Positions 56,119-64,000 of a stretch of 64,000 nucleotides of DNA are shown one piece after another. The notes under the pieces are model-generated. The model saw only the letters and a list, made by a program, of their open reading frames with translations, was not told where the DNA came from and searched no databases. The stretch lies in assembly GCF_000150955.2 (NCBI RefSeq), contig NC_011683.1, positions 496,001 through 560,000 of the forward strand, given 5' to 3'. This DNA is from Phaeodactylum tricornutum CCAP 1055/1 (Eukaryota; Bacillariophyta; Bacillariophyceae; Surirellales; Neidiaceae). Position 1 is the stretch's first letter. Each line of letters starts with the position of its first letter. The translations under genes were made by a program, and so were the position numbers.

Positions 56119-57045
56119 CTATTCTCCTAGTCTGCCCGACAGCCGCTCTGTTTGTTCTTGCACCAAAGCTTCTCGCATTCGTACCACCGATTGTACACCA
56201 GTTATTCCGATTGTCTTCACGTAAAACCACATGGGAATCAGTCCACCCATTCCATCTTCGGCCGAATCGTTCAAATCAATGCGGCAAACAATCGTCAGAT
56301 CAGTCTGAGAGTCATTGTTCACAGGCTTATAGAACGCGATAGAATCTTGAAAGCATCGTGTATAACCGGGTACTCGTGGAACCTTGTTCGTCCGCACGGA
56401 CACAGTTCCCGACGTCAACGTTCCGTCGCGGAGAGGCACGTCCGTGACGGAGAGAAAGACCAAATCTCGTTTGCCGTAAATTCCGATCCGTCTCATTCGC
56501 TTTCGACACAGAATCATGTGAGTTTTACGATGCACCCACTCCCCATGGACACTGACGCCTTCGTAAAATGGGTCCATTTTGGGCATGGTCCGATCCCATT
56601 CACTCACTCGCAAAAAATCCCAGCACGATTGGACCGACACTGGTATCCTGGCTTTCATTCGTACGTAAGGACACGCGGGGTCTGATGGATGTTCTAAGAT
56701 TGCCACTTCTACACCGTCACGGTTGTTCAGTACTCGCCAGCGAGTTGCTTCTTTTTCGTTGTCCCCGTTGCTGTACAACGCCTTTCTTGCGTAGTCAGCC
56801 TGTAACTCGATGAACGCTTGGTGCAGATCCTCAACGTGAATCGGATTGTCTATAAGCTTTCCACGTTCTGGGCGAGAGTGAGTCGGCAATCTTCCCGTAC
56901 CACTAGAGTCCGGGCTAGAGGGAGGTTGTGGTGCGTGACTACGGTCTCTTCCGAAAAAGCCCGCTGCAGCGACACCATGATCGCTCACGCCTGACAAAAA
57001 TGTACTTGTCAGCAGGACAATCGTCCACGTAACATTCCTCAGCAT
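56119..57045 (-). CDS. Secretory-pathway START-domain lipid-binding protein
   Basis: A single-exon protein of 308 residues. The N-terminal signal peptide is MLRNVTWTIVLLTSTFLSGV. A short Pro/Ser/Arg-rich linker is followed by a START domain: WRVLNNRDGVEVAILEHPSD, YVRMKARIPVSVQSCWDFLR, WDRTMPKMDPFYEGV, KRDLVFLSVTDVPLRDGTL, and GMGGLIPMWFYVKTIGITGV near the end. START domains bind phospholipids, ceramides or sterols in a helix-grip cavity. There is no C-terminal anchor or ER retention signal. The combination of signal peptide and START domain suggests lumenal or secreted lipid handling; the ligand is unknown. Confidence 0.87.
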   Translation of the reverse strand: MLRNVTWTIVLLTSTFLSGVSDHGVAAAGFFGRDRSHAPQPPSSPDSSGTGRLPTHSRPERGKLIDNPIHVEDLHQAFIELQADYARKALYSNGDNEKEATRWRVLNNRDGVEVAILEHPSDPACPYVRMKARIPVSVQSCWDFLRVSEWDRTMPKMDPFYEGVSVHGEWVHRKTHMILCRKRMRRIGIYGKRDLVFLSVTDVPLRDGTLTSGTVSVRTNKVPRVPGYTRCFQDSIAFYKPVNNDSQTDLTIVCRIDLNDSAEDGMGGLIPMWFYVKTIGITGVQSVVRMREALVQEQTERLSGRLGE

Positions 57046-57507
57046 GTTTTTGTCGCTAAAAATAACTTTGTGTTCATCGCTTGTCTTCTCCTTTGTCCGG
57101 GATCTGGACGAACGATATTCTGTCCACCAGGTGTCAACAGGAATTCGAACGTCATGGTCAACGGCATGTGCCGGTGCTGTTGAAATTATGTCATATATTT
57201 TACAACTTTTCTGGATGTGAGATACGTCATGTATGTCGTAGATCGGATGTTGTTACTCGTCTCATCTATCATTTATAATAAATAAAATCTCTGTCACATA
57301 GCCAACTCCATTGAGTATTGCTGACGATATTACGGGATAGGGTATGTCCCCAAATTTACAGTTCGACAGTGCTACTAGCTAGTATGTATGCATACATGCC
57401 AGCTAGATATGTGAAATCAACGCATGACTACTATTTCTGCTAGATTTTGAGCTTCTTGAGATTTTCCCTTGTAAGCTATGTATTGATAGTGAGTACGGGA
57501 GAGTGAA
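57046..57507. other. Intergenic region
   Basis: This is an AT-rich spacer between minus-strand genes; no repeat or RNA gene is visible. Confidence 0.5.
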
Positions 57508-58539
57508 TTATGGCTTGAGACTCTTGACTCCGGGCGACAGCTCCTCGGGCAATTCAGATTGAGGATGAAGACTGATCCGAAGGGTACCTCCGACGTTGTT
57601 GAAACCTACGGTTGTGCGGCAGGACGCTCTCCAGGATGGCGGTCGACCTTTGGTTATGAAAACCTCGTGACTGTCTTTCGGATTAAGCAAGTCCATACCT
57701 TGTAAAACATTCACCAAACTGGAAAAGACCACAAACAATGAATGATTTGTCATGTCAAATGATTGAGTGCCCCTAGGGCACGTTGGCTTAAAAAATTATG
57801 GTGGTGCTTACCATGTCCCACAGACGCCGTCTCCGCCACAGTTCCCGGTGTTGAAAGGTTGATCAAACCGACGTGTGCGCTCGTCGTAGAGTTTCAGTTG
57901 CTTGCGCATAAACATTCGTCGAAGATTTTCACCCGCCAATGCTTCAATAACTTGCACATGACCCGAACCGTCATCGATTTCGACCCTCACAGGGAGGCGT
58001 TTGATGAGACGGTTCAATTCTAACGTAATGGTCCCATCAGTGGAGGATTCTTTTGCCCTGCCGATTGCCTCGACCGTCTTGTCATAATTGAACGCGGTGA
58101 CGCGTTCTTTCAGCACGCCGTCGTTGGCCATAACTCCAGTAATCGTGTCACCCACGTGAATGGCCTGAGGGTTAGCCTTGGCGGCATTTCCCGTAATTTT
58201 GCTCACCATAACAAGCCCACGTCCGTCGGGACTGCCGGCCATTTCAGTGAGGACCAAGCCTAGTCCATCATTGCCCACGTCGATATTGGTATGAACGACT
58301 TCCAGGCCGTATCGGTTGTCTTTAGAGTCGAATCCGAACAGACCTTCGTCAAGATCAAAAATTTCAAGCTTGAACTTTTGTGCTAGATCCATCAAATGTT
58401 GATCCAGGGTTGCACCCTGCGAAGCGGTCCGAAGGACGGTGGGAGAAGCTTGTAGAAAGACAGGATAGGGTGGGGTCACAAACGCGAAGGCATGGACTGC
58501 CCAAATCGCGACGAGTGTTGGCAAGAAGATTCTCATCAT
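57508..58539 (-). CDS. Plastid protein with PDZ-like and [2Fe-2S] ferredoxin-like domains
   Basis: Two exons (58539-57812, 57718-57508) are joined over a 93-bp intron (GTAAGC donor, phase 2), giving about 312 residues. The signal peptide MRIFLPTLVAIWAVHA|FAF has a plastid motif. A PDZ-like region follows (DGLGLVLTEMAGSPDGRGLV, VSKITGNAAKANPQAIHVGD, TITGV, and a final strand GTITLELNRLI). Then comes VRVEIDDGSGHVQVIEALAG and a ferredoxin-like cluster loop NCGGDGVCGTCLVNVLQG (C-x5-C-x2-C), completed across the splice, with the distal Cys in WRASCRTTVG. The ferredoxin half resembles plastid NDH-linked [2Fe-2S] proteins such as PNSB3 in plants. The PDZ-plus-ferredoxin order is unusual. A role in plastid electron transfer or assembly is inference. 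Confidence 0.82.
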
Positions 58540-59030
58540 GCTCGGATTGACTATTCGGACGCTTGCAGTAAGTGCTTTAAGCAAATAACTGCTTTGATTG
58601 CAGTAATTTCAAGTGCCCGATGAAGTAAACGATGCGATTGGCGGAGGCTAGAAGTGTCACGTTGACCTGCAAAAATTTTGAAGTACAAAGCACGCAGAAT
58701 GATTGAGCTATGTGAACGTCTATTGCGATGGAAAATCTGAATATTGTGGGCTGATGGCTTTCAAAGACCCGAACACAGCTGTCACAAAGAGGCCCTCATG
58801 GTCGGCTTCGCAAACGTTATCGATCTGCAGTGCTGGACTGGATACTTAGATGGTATAGTTCCGATTTTGCGTATCGAGAGGAGCTTGAAACGGCCTCCGA
58901 ACACAAAGCGAACATACAGCAATACTTTTCAAATACTGAATTTCATATATAAAAACTAGCTAGTATTCAAAATAAAATACCATTCCGTTGGGCAACACGT
59001 CACCTGTTGAGAACAAAACTCCAACGACTG
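58540..59030. other. Intergenic region, left flank of transposon
   Basis: This is the promoter region of the PDZ/[2Fe-2S] gene up to the CTG at 59028-59030 that abuts the transposon-like element. No other feature is seen. Confidence 0.5.
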
Positions 59031-59164
59031 GGGCGTGCCGCAAAGCCTTGAATATGAGTCCCGAAAAATAACGACCAGTCATTATGTATTTAAAGGGGCT
59101 CGGTTGTAATTATGATCGTATCCGGCTGGCGTTTCCAATATCCGTTGAGAATTTTGCAGAAAAA

Positions 59165-59422
59165 AATTAGAGTCGTTTTCGAAATCCGACTCTAAATTAG
59201 AATCGATTTCGAAATCCGACTCTAAATTTAGAGTCGCTTTCGAAATCCGACTCTAAATTAGAGTCGTTTTCAAAATCCGACTCTAAATAGAGTCGTTTTC
59301 GAAATCCGACTCTAAATTAGAGTCGTTTTCAAAATCCGACTCTAAATCGAAATCCGACTCTAACTGTAAATTAGGGACGTTTTCAAAATCCGACTCTAAA
59401 TCGAAATCCGACTTACATGAAC
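59165..59422. repeat. Left palindromic repeat array of the element
   Basis: About seven units of roughly 33-37 bp, each GAGTCG-TTTTCRAAATC-CGACTC, separated by TAAATTA-type linkers. Each unit is an inverted repeat with an asymmetric loop. Units differ by single bases (for example GAATCGATTTC, GAGTCGCTTTC), and the last two are partial. TAACTGTAA is embedded at 59361. Confidence 0.88.
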
Positions 59423-60613
59423 ACTGAAAATCCTTACCACGCGGAAGACTTCGTTTGTTTTCTTGCTGGGTGATTTGGGTGGCCGGTTCTGCGGATACAT
59501 ACCGGTAGGTGGCATGGTGACTCGACCGCGCTGATCCGTTAGGTCGCCCACAACCAGTTGCTGTGATATTATCGTTGATTGCCTATCAGTCTTTTGTACG
59601 TAAGAATATGGGCCGGGCCGGCTAGGAGACGGATCGCACTTTGCTGCTTCCTAATTGGTCAATGGCGTCATCGGTGGGTTGACGACGAAGTGGACCCATG
59701 AAGGAGATGACTCGAAAATCCTGTTTTTAAAAGTGGAGCAACTGGTACGATGTCGTCCCAGTTGTTGTTTTCTTCGCGTTTAGATGCTTGCAAAGCTCGA
59801 AATGTCAATTTTTTCAAGAACGAAGCGTTTTCAGCCTCTCTATTGTCTTCTGCCCGTTGCCCTTCAATTGGATCGATAACGGCCTGCTCTTCGGAAAATG
59901 CTTCACTACGTTTGCTGCCATTGCGCTTCCAACGAGGAAGTACGCGGCGGAACAGTGACAAGGACGCGTTCAAAGAGTCTCCCAATCGGCCTCGTCCAAC
60001 GTAGATCCACCTACGTTTTTTTGTTCGGGAGGACTGGCAAACTGGAGCCGGGGACGTGACAATACCTGCATCCGCAAGCCTTGAATTGCCCTTTCTTGAA
60101 TTTCATAGTTGTCTTCTCCCAGAAGAAGAGAGTTGTCTTCATTGTCTTCGGAGGAGTCTTACGGTTGCGAAGGCCTACGATACGGCTTGGAAACGCACAT
60201 CTCGCTTAGTTCAACATCACAAAGCTTGGGAATAATTGCTCCTGCATAGGTGGAAATGAGAGGAGCGTAGGGACCGGGTCCCGGGAACGGATGGAATCAG
60301 GTTCCCGTTGTCAAAGACTACATTCTTGTGGAGACATGAAGGACAAACCTGCGCATCACTTTGTACTGTCGACTTGCTGGAAATCGTAGTCGTACTTGGT
60401 AAAGTAATTGCGGGTAATTTCCTTGTGTTTGGGGTCGACGCATCCGGCTTCGCTGTCAGCGTCGACGCAGTGCAAACCGATGTTGCAGTGAATCGCTCTA
60501 TGAGACCCGTTGTCTTTTGATTCTTTGATGCTGTCGGACCAAGGCACTTCTTATTTAAAGTGGATACTGCGCTAGCGGAAAGCGCGAGGAGGAAGGATGG
60601 ATCTGGTCAATAA

Positions 60614-60652
60614 GAGGCGCTTTCAAAATCCGACTTTGACATGAAATCGAAA
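60614..60652. repeat. Isolated degenerate unit of the same palindromic repeat
   Basis: CGCTTTCAAAATCCGACTTT and a following AAATCGAAAT match the array unit but stand alone in the middle of the element. Confidence 0.6.
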
Positions 60653-61002
60653 TATTGATGTCCCATGCAAACGTTATGTGGCTTCGGAGAGAAATTTTCA
60701 CAAACTTAATTTTTACCCTTTGTATTCAATCAGTTACTATTAATTTGGGGCACTTGACTTGATATTAACTGAAAAGGTTACTGCTAGGGAGAAGCTCCAG
60801 ATGTGCTTTGAAGCTGTTGCTGTTCTGGTTCAGTACAAAATGGAGATGGGTTCTCCCTTGTTTGACATCTAGAAAAGAAGTTTCATGGAACTAGTATAAA
60901 AGTTTGGAGACGACTCTTGAATTCCTAGTCATTCATTACTCTAGCAAGCCAGCATCAATTATTTGCATGTTAAATGTATTATCACTGCTCTAAACTGTAA
61001 AT

Positions 61003-61764
61003 CTAGTATTGTAATTCACTAAGCTTCTTTTTTTTCAATGAACCAACATAGTGCTGGAATTTTAGAAGCCGCTGTTCTTGATAGATGTGATCACGAAAGG
61101 TTTGAAGCGAATAAACTTGGTATTCCTTCTTTTTAATCCAAAGATCTCGTGGTGTCACCTCTAAATGATGGCCTAATTTGACCGCTTCCTTCAAAAGATT
61201 CTGAGCAATAGATCCGTTCCACTGTGGCTCCCCACGGGAATTTTTCTTGGGTGTTGGATGATTCTTTTTTGCAATAGTGAACGCTTCTAGGTCCATTTGG
61301 CATCTTTCTACTTTTTTCAAGTAGTCATCTCGCACAGTTTTAAGACGCCGAAAAAATGTATCATCACACTGCATCCGTTTGAAGGCATCGGTATCCTTGC
61401 AATGCTCTGTCCACACTTCTTGAGCATCTTGATAGTTTGGTGAAATTTTCCCCTCGCGGAAGTGTCCCTTCAAGACTTGTTTGGCTGCTGATTTCCTCCA
61501 CTCTATTGCCTTGGGTTTAGTCTCGTTTGCCAAATCTCCATTAGCTTGTTTCTTGCGAAGCATTCGTAGCATTCGAATAAATGTGTCACCGTAGGGGATG
61601 CCATCAAATATCGGACTGTGCTCATACTTTTTGAAGACTTCCTTTGGTCGCATTTCTATTGATGAACACGGAATCTCTTCAGCTAACAAGGCGTTCTTGA
61701 GAAGCCCTCTCACTGCTGTCCATTCCACTTCAATTATTTTCTTATCTTTAATATCAACAGACAT
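61003..61764 (-). CDS. Element-encoded protein with three tandem copies of a small helical module
   Basis: This is an intact ORF of 253 residues. Three modules of about 65-75 residues each start with a Trp and a hydrophobic helix: EVEWTAVRGLLKNALLAEEI, AIEWRKSAAKQVLKGHFREG, and EPQWNGSIAQNLLKEAVKLG. Each then has a P-x(3-5)-[VL][FW]-x-K/E element (MRPKEVFKKY, DAQEVWTEHC, TPRDLWIKKK) and a final F-x-R/D-x-[ILM] helix (DTFIRMLRML, DTFFRRLKTV, QTFRDHIYQE). The regular Trp and basic third helix recall a Myb/SANT-like DNA-binding fold, but I cannot name the family. It lies inside the transposon-like element, on the same strand as the other fragments, so it is probably the DNA-binding partner of a transposase or a captured host gene. 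Confidence 0.72.
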   Translation of the reverse strand: MSVDIKDKKIIEVEWTAVRGLLKNALLAEEIPCSSIEMRPKEVFKKYEHSPIFDGIPYGDTFIRMLRMLRKKQANGDLANETKPKAIEWRKSAAKQVLKGHFREGKISPNYQDAQEVWTEHCKDTDAFKRMQCDDTFFRRLKTVRDDYLKKVERCQMDLEAFTIAKKNHPTPKKNSRGEPQWNGSIAQNLLKEAVKLGHHLEVTPRDLWIKKKEYQVYSLQTFRDHIYQEQRLLKFQHYVGSLKKKKLSELQY

Positions 61765-62009
61765 AAGAGAAAAGCTCTTGTTCTGCTACAGCAAGTCTGA
61801 GGAGGATGTCGGCTGTGTGAATGAGCAGTCAATTCACGCTACAGCTTGTGGATTTTGCGTGGCGGTATCAAAATGTAGAAAGACCTACAAGCAACCAAGA
61901 TGGAGTCGACATGAAGCAGAAATGAATTTGATCAGAGAAAGGAAAACGGATCTATAAGTGTAGATCAGTCTGATGAACCTTGTGAATGCAAGTTTCTCTC
62001 CAAAATTGG

Positions 62010-62230
62010 AGTCGGATTTGAAATCCGACCCTTAATCCGACTCTAAATTTAGAGTCGTTTTCGAAATCCGACTCTAAATCTGAGTCGTTTTCGAAATCCG
62101 ACTCTAAATTAGAGTCGTTTTCAAAATCCGACTCTAAATAGAGTCGTTTTCGAAATCCGACTCTAAATCTGAGTCGTTTTCAAAATCCGACTCTAAATTT
62201 AGAGTCGTTTTAGAAATCCGACTCTAATTT
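62010..62230. repeat. Right palindromic repeat array of the element
   Basis: Six full units of GAGTCG-TTTT[CA][GA]AAATC-CGACTC plus a partial unit at the inner side. The loop has the same orientation as in the left array, so the arrays are direct rather than inverted copies, although the element ends themselves are inverted. Confidence 0.88.
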
Positions 62231-62364
62231 TTTTCGCAAAAATAACCGTAACGGGCAACCAGAACGCCAGCTTGGTTTCTGACATTTTATATGTTTAACG
62301 AAAACATTGAAAATGACCAAAAGTTTTTTACTAGAGACTGACATTTTGCTTTTGCGGCACGCCC

Positions 62365-62487
62365 CTGGAAAAAAGGATAAGTGTCAAATACGTAACCAAC
62401 ACTGAACACTACTACGAAAGAAAAGACGAGTACATTTTGTCTGCTTTCATCCGCATGATAATCAACTTAGTAGCGGAGGCATATCCA
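62365..62487. other. Short gap between element and protease gene
   Basis: The transposon end lies only about 120 bp before the preferred start of the aspartic protease, so the element probably sits in its promoter. Confidence 0.6.
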
Positions 62488-63846
62488 ATGAAAGTGGCGA
62501 TTCTACTACTAGTCGCGTCGTACATTGTCAATGTTTTCACATGGTCGTCTGCGTGGACGTATTCGTCGCCGGCGACGCGACCGGCTACTGCAATCTCTCC
62601 CTTCCGTTGGCTAGCGACGTCGAGTAGTACCGAAGGTGATGCGTTTTCGAGCTCTGTTTCAGATGCTTCAGATTTACTGCAAAAAATTAGGAACATGTCC
62701 ATTCGTAGCATTAAGGAAGAACTTGTGCGGTACAAGGTTTCCACAACGGACGTGTTTGAAAAGGAGGATCTCGTCCAGAGATTGTTTCAAGCACGGCGGA
62801 AAAATCCCACGCCACCGCCAACACCCAATGCAAAACTGCGAAATACAGCTGGTGTTAGAGACCTTTCCAAAAACGACATGATTGAGGTTCCGCTCTTGCT
62901 TACTTCCATGGACAAAACGATTCCCGTCCCGGCAGCGCACATGCCAGCGAATTACAATACAATGACTCCGACCGAACAACCCTATGCAACTATTCAAATT
63001 GAAATTCCTGGGGGAAGGACTCTATCTTTATTATTGGATACGGCCTGCTCCGGATTTGTTTTGCGTCCGGAAGTAATATCTCGCTACAACTTGCCAAAAA
63101 TGTCGACGCCCGTGACTATGACGGGAGCCGGTGGGACAACGGGTACCACTGGCTTGTCGCAGATCCAGTCGTTTACCGTCAAAGGCGATCCTCAGCAAAC
63201 CCGTTTTGGACCTTTACCGGCCGCCGTGCAAGACATTGGAGCCTTGCCGAAAGCTTTGGATGGTATCATTGGTCTGTCCTTTCTCCAACAGTTTGTCTGC
63301 GTGGAGCTGAATTTTCGGCACGGACTCGTGCGATTCTTCCGCAAGACACCGCCATCGAACAGCGATGATGACTGGCAGATGATTGCACACTCGGAAATGC
63401 GTATGTTACCGCGCTTGGGAATTTACACCATTCCAGTGCAGTTGGGAGGACGGGGCCCCGTGAATATGCTGGTAGATTCCGGCGCGGCGTCGACCTTTCT
63501 CACGTGGAAAGGTGTGCAAGACTTGGGTTTGGACCGGACTTCACCGGCTATTCAACCAATTTCCGCCATGGGTGCATTGGGATCCGACAATGTAGCGATT
63601 GCGCTCACCCATCGTCTTCATGTGAGTAGTACTCTTCAGTTAGGCAGAACATCCTCGTACCCGGGTTTGTCCTTGAAGGGTCCGAGAGATCGTTTGCCGA
63701 TTGATATTGGTCAAATTCCCGTCGTACAGTCACTAGAATCCGAAGGCTGCGGAGGCATTCTTGGCATTGATGTGCTCATGCGGTGTGGTGCGGTACGCTT
63801 TCACTTTCAGTCTTCAACCGGACGGACCATGACTCTATTCCAGTGA
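62488..63846 (+). CDS. Two-lobed aspartic protease, secretory or plastid routed
   Basis: I choose the ATG at 62488 (MKVAILLLVASYIVNVFTWS), which begins a signal peptide; an in-frame ATG at 62437 adds 17 residues. A SAP-like helical region follows (DLLQKIRNMSIRSIKEELVR, EDLVQRLFQARRK). Two protease lobes come next. The first active-site loop is LSLLLDTACSGFVL, DTA instead of DTG. The second is VNMLVDSGAASTFL, the DSG form. Each is followed by an Ile/Leu-Gly motif (DGIIGLSFL, GGILGIDVL). Both Asp are present, so it may be active. The pattern is that of pepsin-like or retropepsin-fold proteases of algae; the target is unknown. 452 residues, single exon. Confidence 0.82.
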   Translation: MKVAILLLVASYIVNVFTWSSAWTYSSPATRPATAISPFRWLATSSSTEGDAFSSSVSDASDLLQKIRNMSIRSIKEELVRYKVSTTDVFEKEDLVQRLFQARRKNPTPPPTPNAKLRNTAGVRDLSKNDMIEVPLLLTSMDKTIPVPAAHMPANYNTMTPTEQPYATIQIEIPGGRTLSLLLDTACSGFVLRPEVISRYNLPKMSTPVTMTGAGGTTGTTGLSQIQSFTVKGDPQQTRFGPLPAAVQDIGALPKALDGIIGLSFLQQFVCVELNFRHGLVRFFRKTPPSNSDDDWQMIAHSEMRMLPRLGIYTIPVQLGGRGPVNMLVDSGAASTFLTWKGVQDLGLDRTSPAIQPISAMGALGSDNVAIALTHRLHVSSTLQLGRTSSYPGLSLKGPRDRLPIDIGQIPVVQSLESEGCGGILGIDVLMRCGAVRFHFQSSTGRTMTLFQ

Positions 63847-64000
63847 AAATTCGCTCCCGTCCAAACTGATCACGCTCAACTACGTGGTGGCCTTCGCGAT
63901 TGTGTCGCAAACTCAAAGTTGCCGCAACGTATGGTTTCTACAAAATTCACTATCGTCAAAGGCACACTTAAAGGCCTGGACTGTAACATGGTTCTATTGG

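Larger units (their letters stand above)
59031..62364. mobile_element. DNA transposon-like element with degenerate long inverted termini
   Basis: The left end GGGCGTGCCGCAAA (from 59031) reappears inverted as TTTGCGGCACGCCC (to 62364). Further matches keep order inward: CTGGCGTT, CCGTT and a TTTTTGC-like/GAAAAAAATTA block lie 95-140 bp from each end, so the inverted termini are about 140 bp long but eroded. Both ends are flanked by CTG (59028-59030 and 62365-62367), a possible 3-bp target duplication. Palindromic repeat arrays lie just inside each terminus. One intact ORF (61003-61764, minus) encodes a triplicated small domain. Other minus-strand frames (59668-59985, 60356-60547) carry Cys-bearing fragments with no recognised DDE transposase, so the element looks non-autonomous or decayed. 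I cannot assign a superfamily; 3-bp duplication and GGG...CCC ends recall Harbinger-like elements only loosely. Confidence 0.72.

Noticed and set aside
59165-59422. Possible CRISPR array
   Set aside because: Linkers are short and nearly identical, not unique spacers; units are palindromic, sit inside a transposon-like element, and the DNA is eukaryotic.
59668-60547. piggyBac or Harbinger transposase
   Set aside because: Cys-containing fragments suggested a zinc-finger tail, but no DDE catalytic blocks are visible, and TTAA or TWA target sites are absent.

Overview
The window looks like nuclear DNA of a pennate diatom. The gene content, short introns and plastid presequences fit Phaeodactylum tricornutum, but the species name is an inference. 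Genes are packed on both strands, often 50-130 bp apart at convergent 3' ends. Introns are mostly 63-153 bp and often start with GTACGT. Several N-termini carry the secondary-plastid bipartite signal (signal peptide ending in an Ala-Phe-type motif): FtsZ, phosphoglycerate kinase, aspartokinase, an ABC-F protein, a PDZ/[2Fe-2S] protein and two probable thylakoid proteins.

Layout. 1-2768: 3' part of a long coiled-coil gene with a -1 frame change at an A AAA AAC heptamer. 3.1-8 kb: a choline-transporter-like protein and a secreted LRR protein, both on minus. 8.9-11.4 kb: plastid FtsZ and a lumenal-type protein. 12-17 kb: a DUF6824 protein, a small SCP2 protein with a frame break and an acidic plastid protein. 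17-20.8 kb: eIF4G. 21.3-22.3 kb: a bZIP factor. 24.3-29.7 kb: a VASt-domain membrane protein, plastid PGK and GRWD1/Rrb1. 30-37 kb: a ShKT-tail membrane protein, a Kex1-like serine carboxypeptidase, a four-TM protein and a TOM1/THH1-like protein. 37.1-38.1 kb: a protein joining a SAP30-type Sin3-binding region to an SGF29 Tudor module. 39-44 kb: two divergent heat-shock-factor-type genes around a 2.3-kb gap. 44-51.4 kb: membrane parvulin, SDHAF1-like LYR protein, plastid ABC-F, mitochondrial ferredoxin, phosphate carrier and ubiquitin-eL40. 52-58.5 kb: a membrane-anchored protein, plastid aspartokinase, a START protein and a PDZ/[2Fe-2S] protein. 59.0-62.4 kb: a DNA transposon-like element with degenerate inverted termini and two palindromic repeat arrays. 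62.5-63.8 kb: a two-lobed aspartic protease.

The genes form no single pathway. Themes are plastid function (division, carbon metabolism, amino-acid synthesis, translation, redox), mitochondrial Fe-S and respiratory assembly (ferredoxin, SDHAF1-like, phosphate carrier), translation and ribosome biogenesis (eIF4G, GRWD1, ubiquitin-eL40) and chromatin/transcription (bZIP, two HSFs, SAP30-SGF29, DUF6824).

The best leads are the SAP30-SGF29 fusion, a 9-nt microexon with a GC-AG intron inside the ferredoxin cluster motif, the frameshift heptamer, the PDZ/[2Fe-2S] architecture, the array-bearing transposon with a triplicated-module protein, and a recurring intergenic motif CTAACTGTAAA. All exon boundaries were inferred by eye from splice consensus, reading frame and family alignment; no searches were run.
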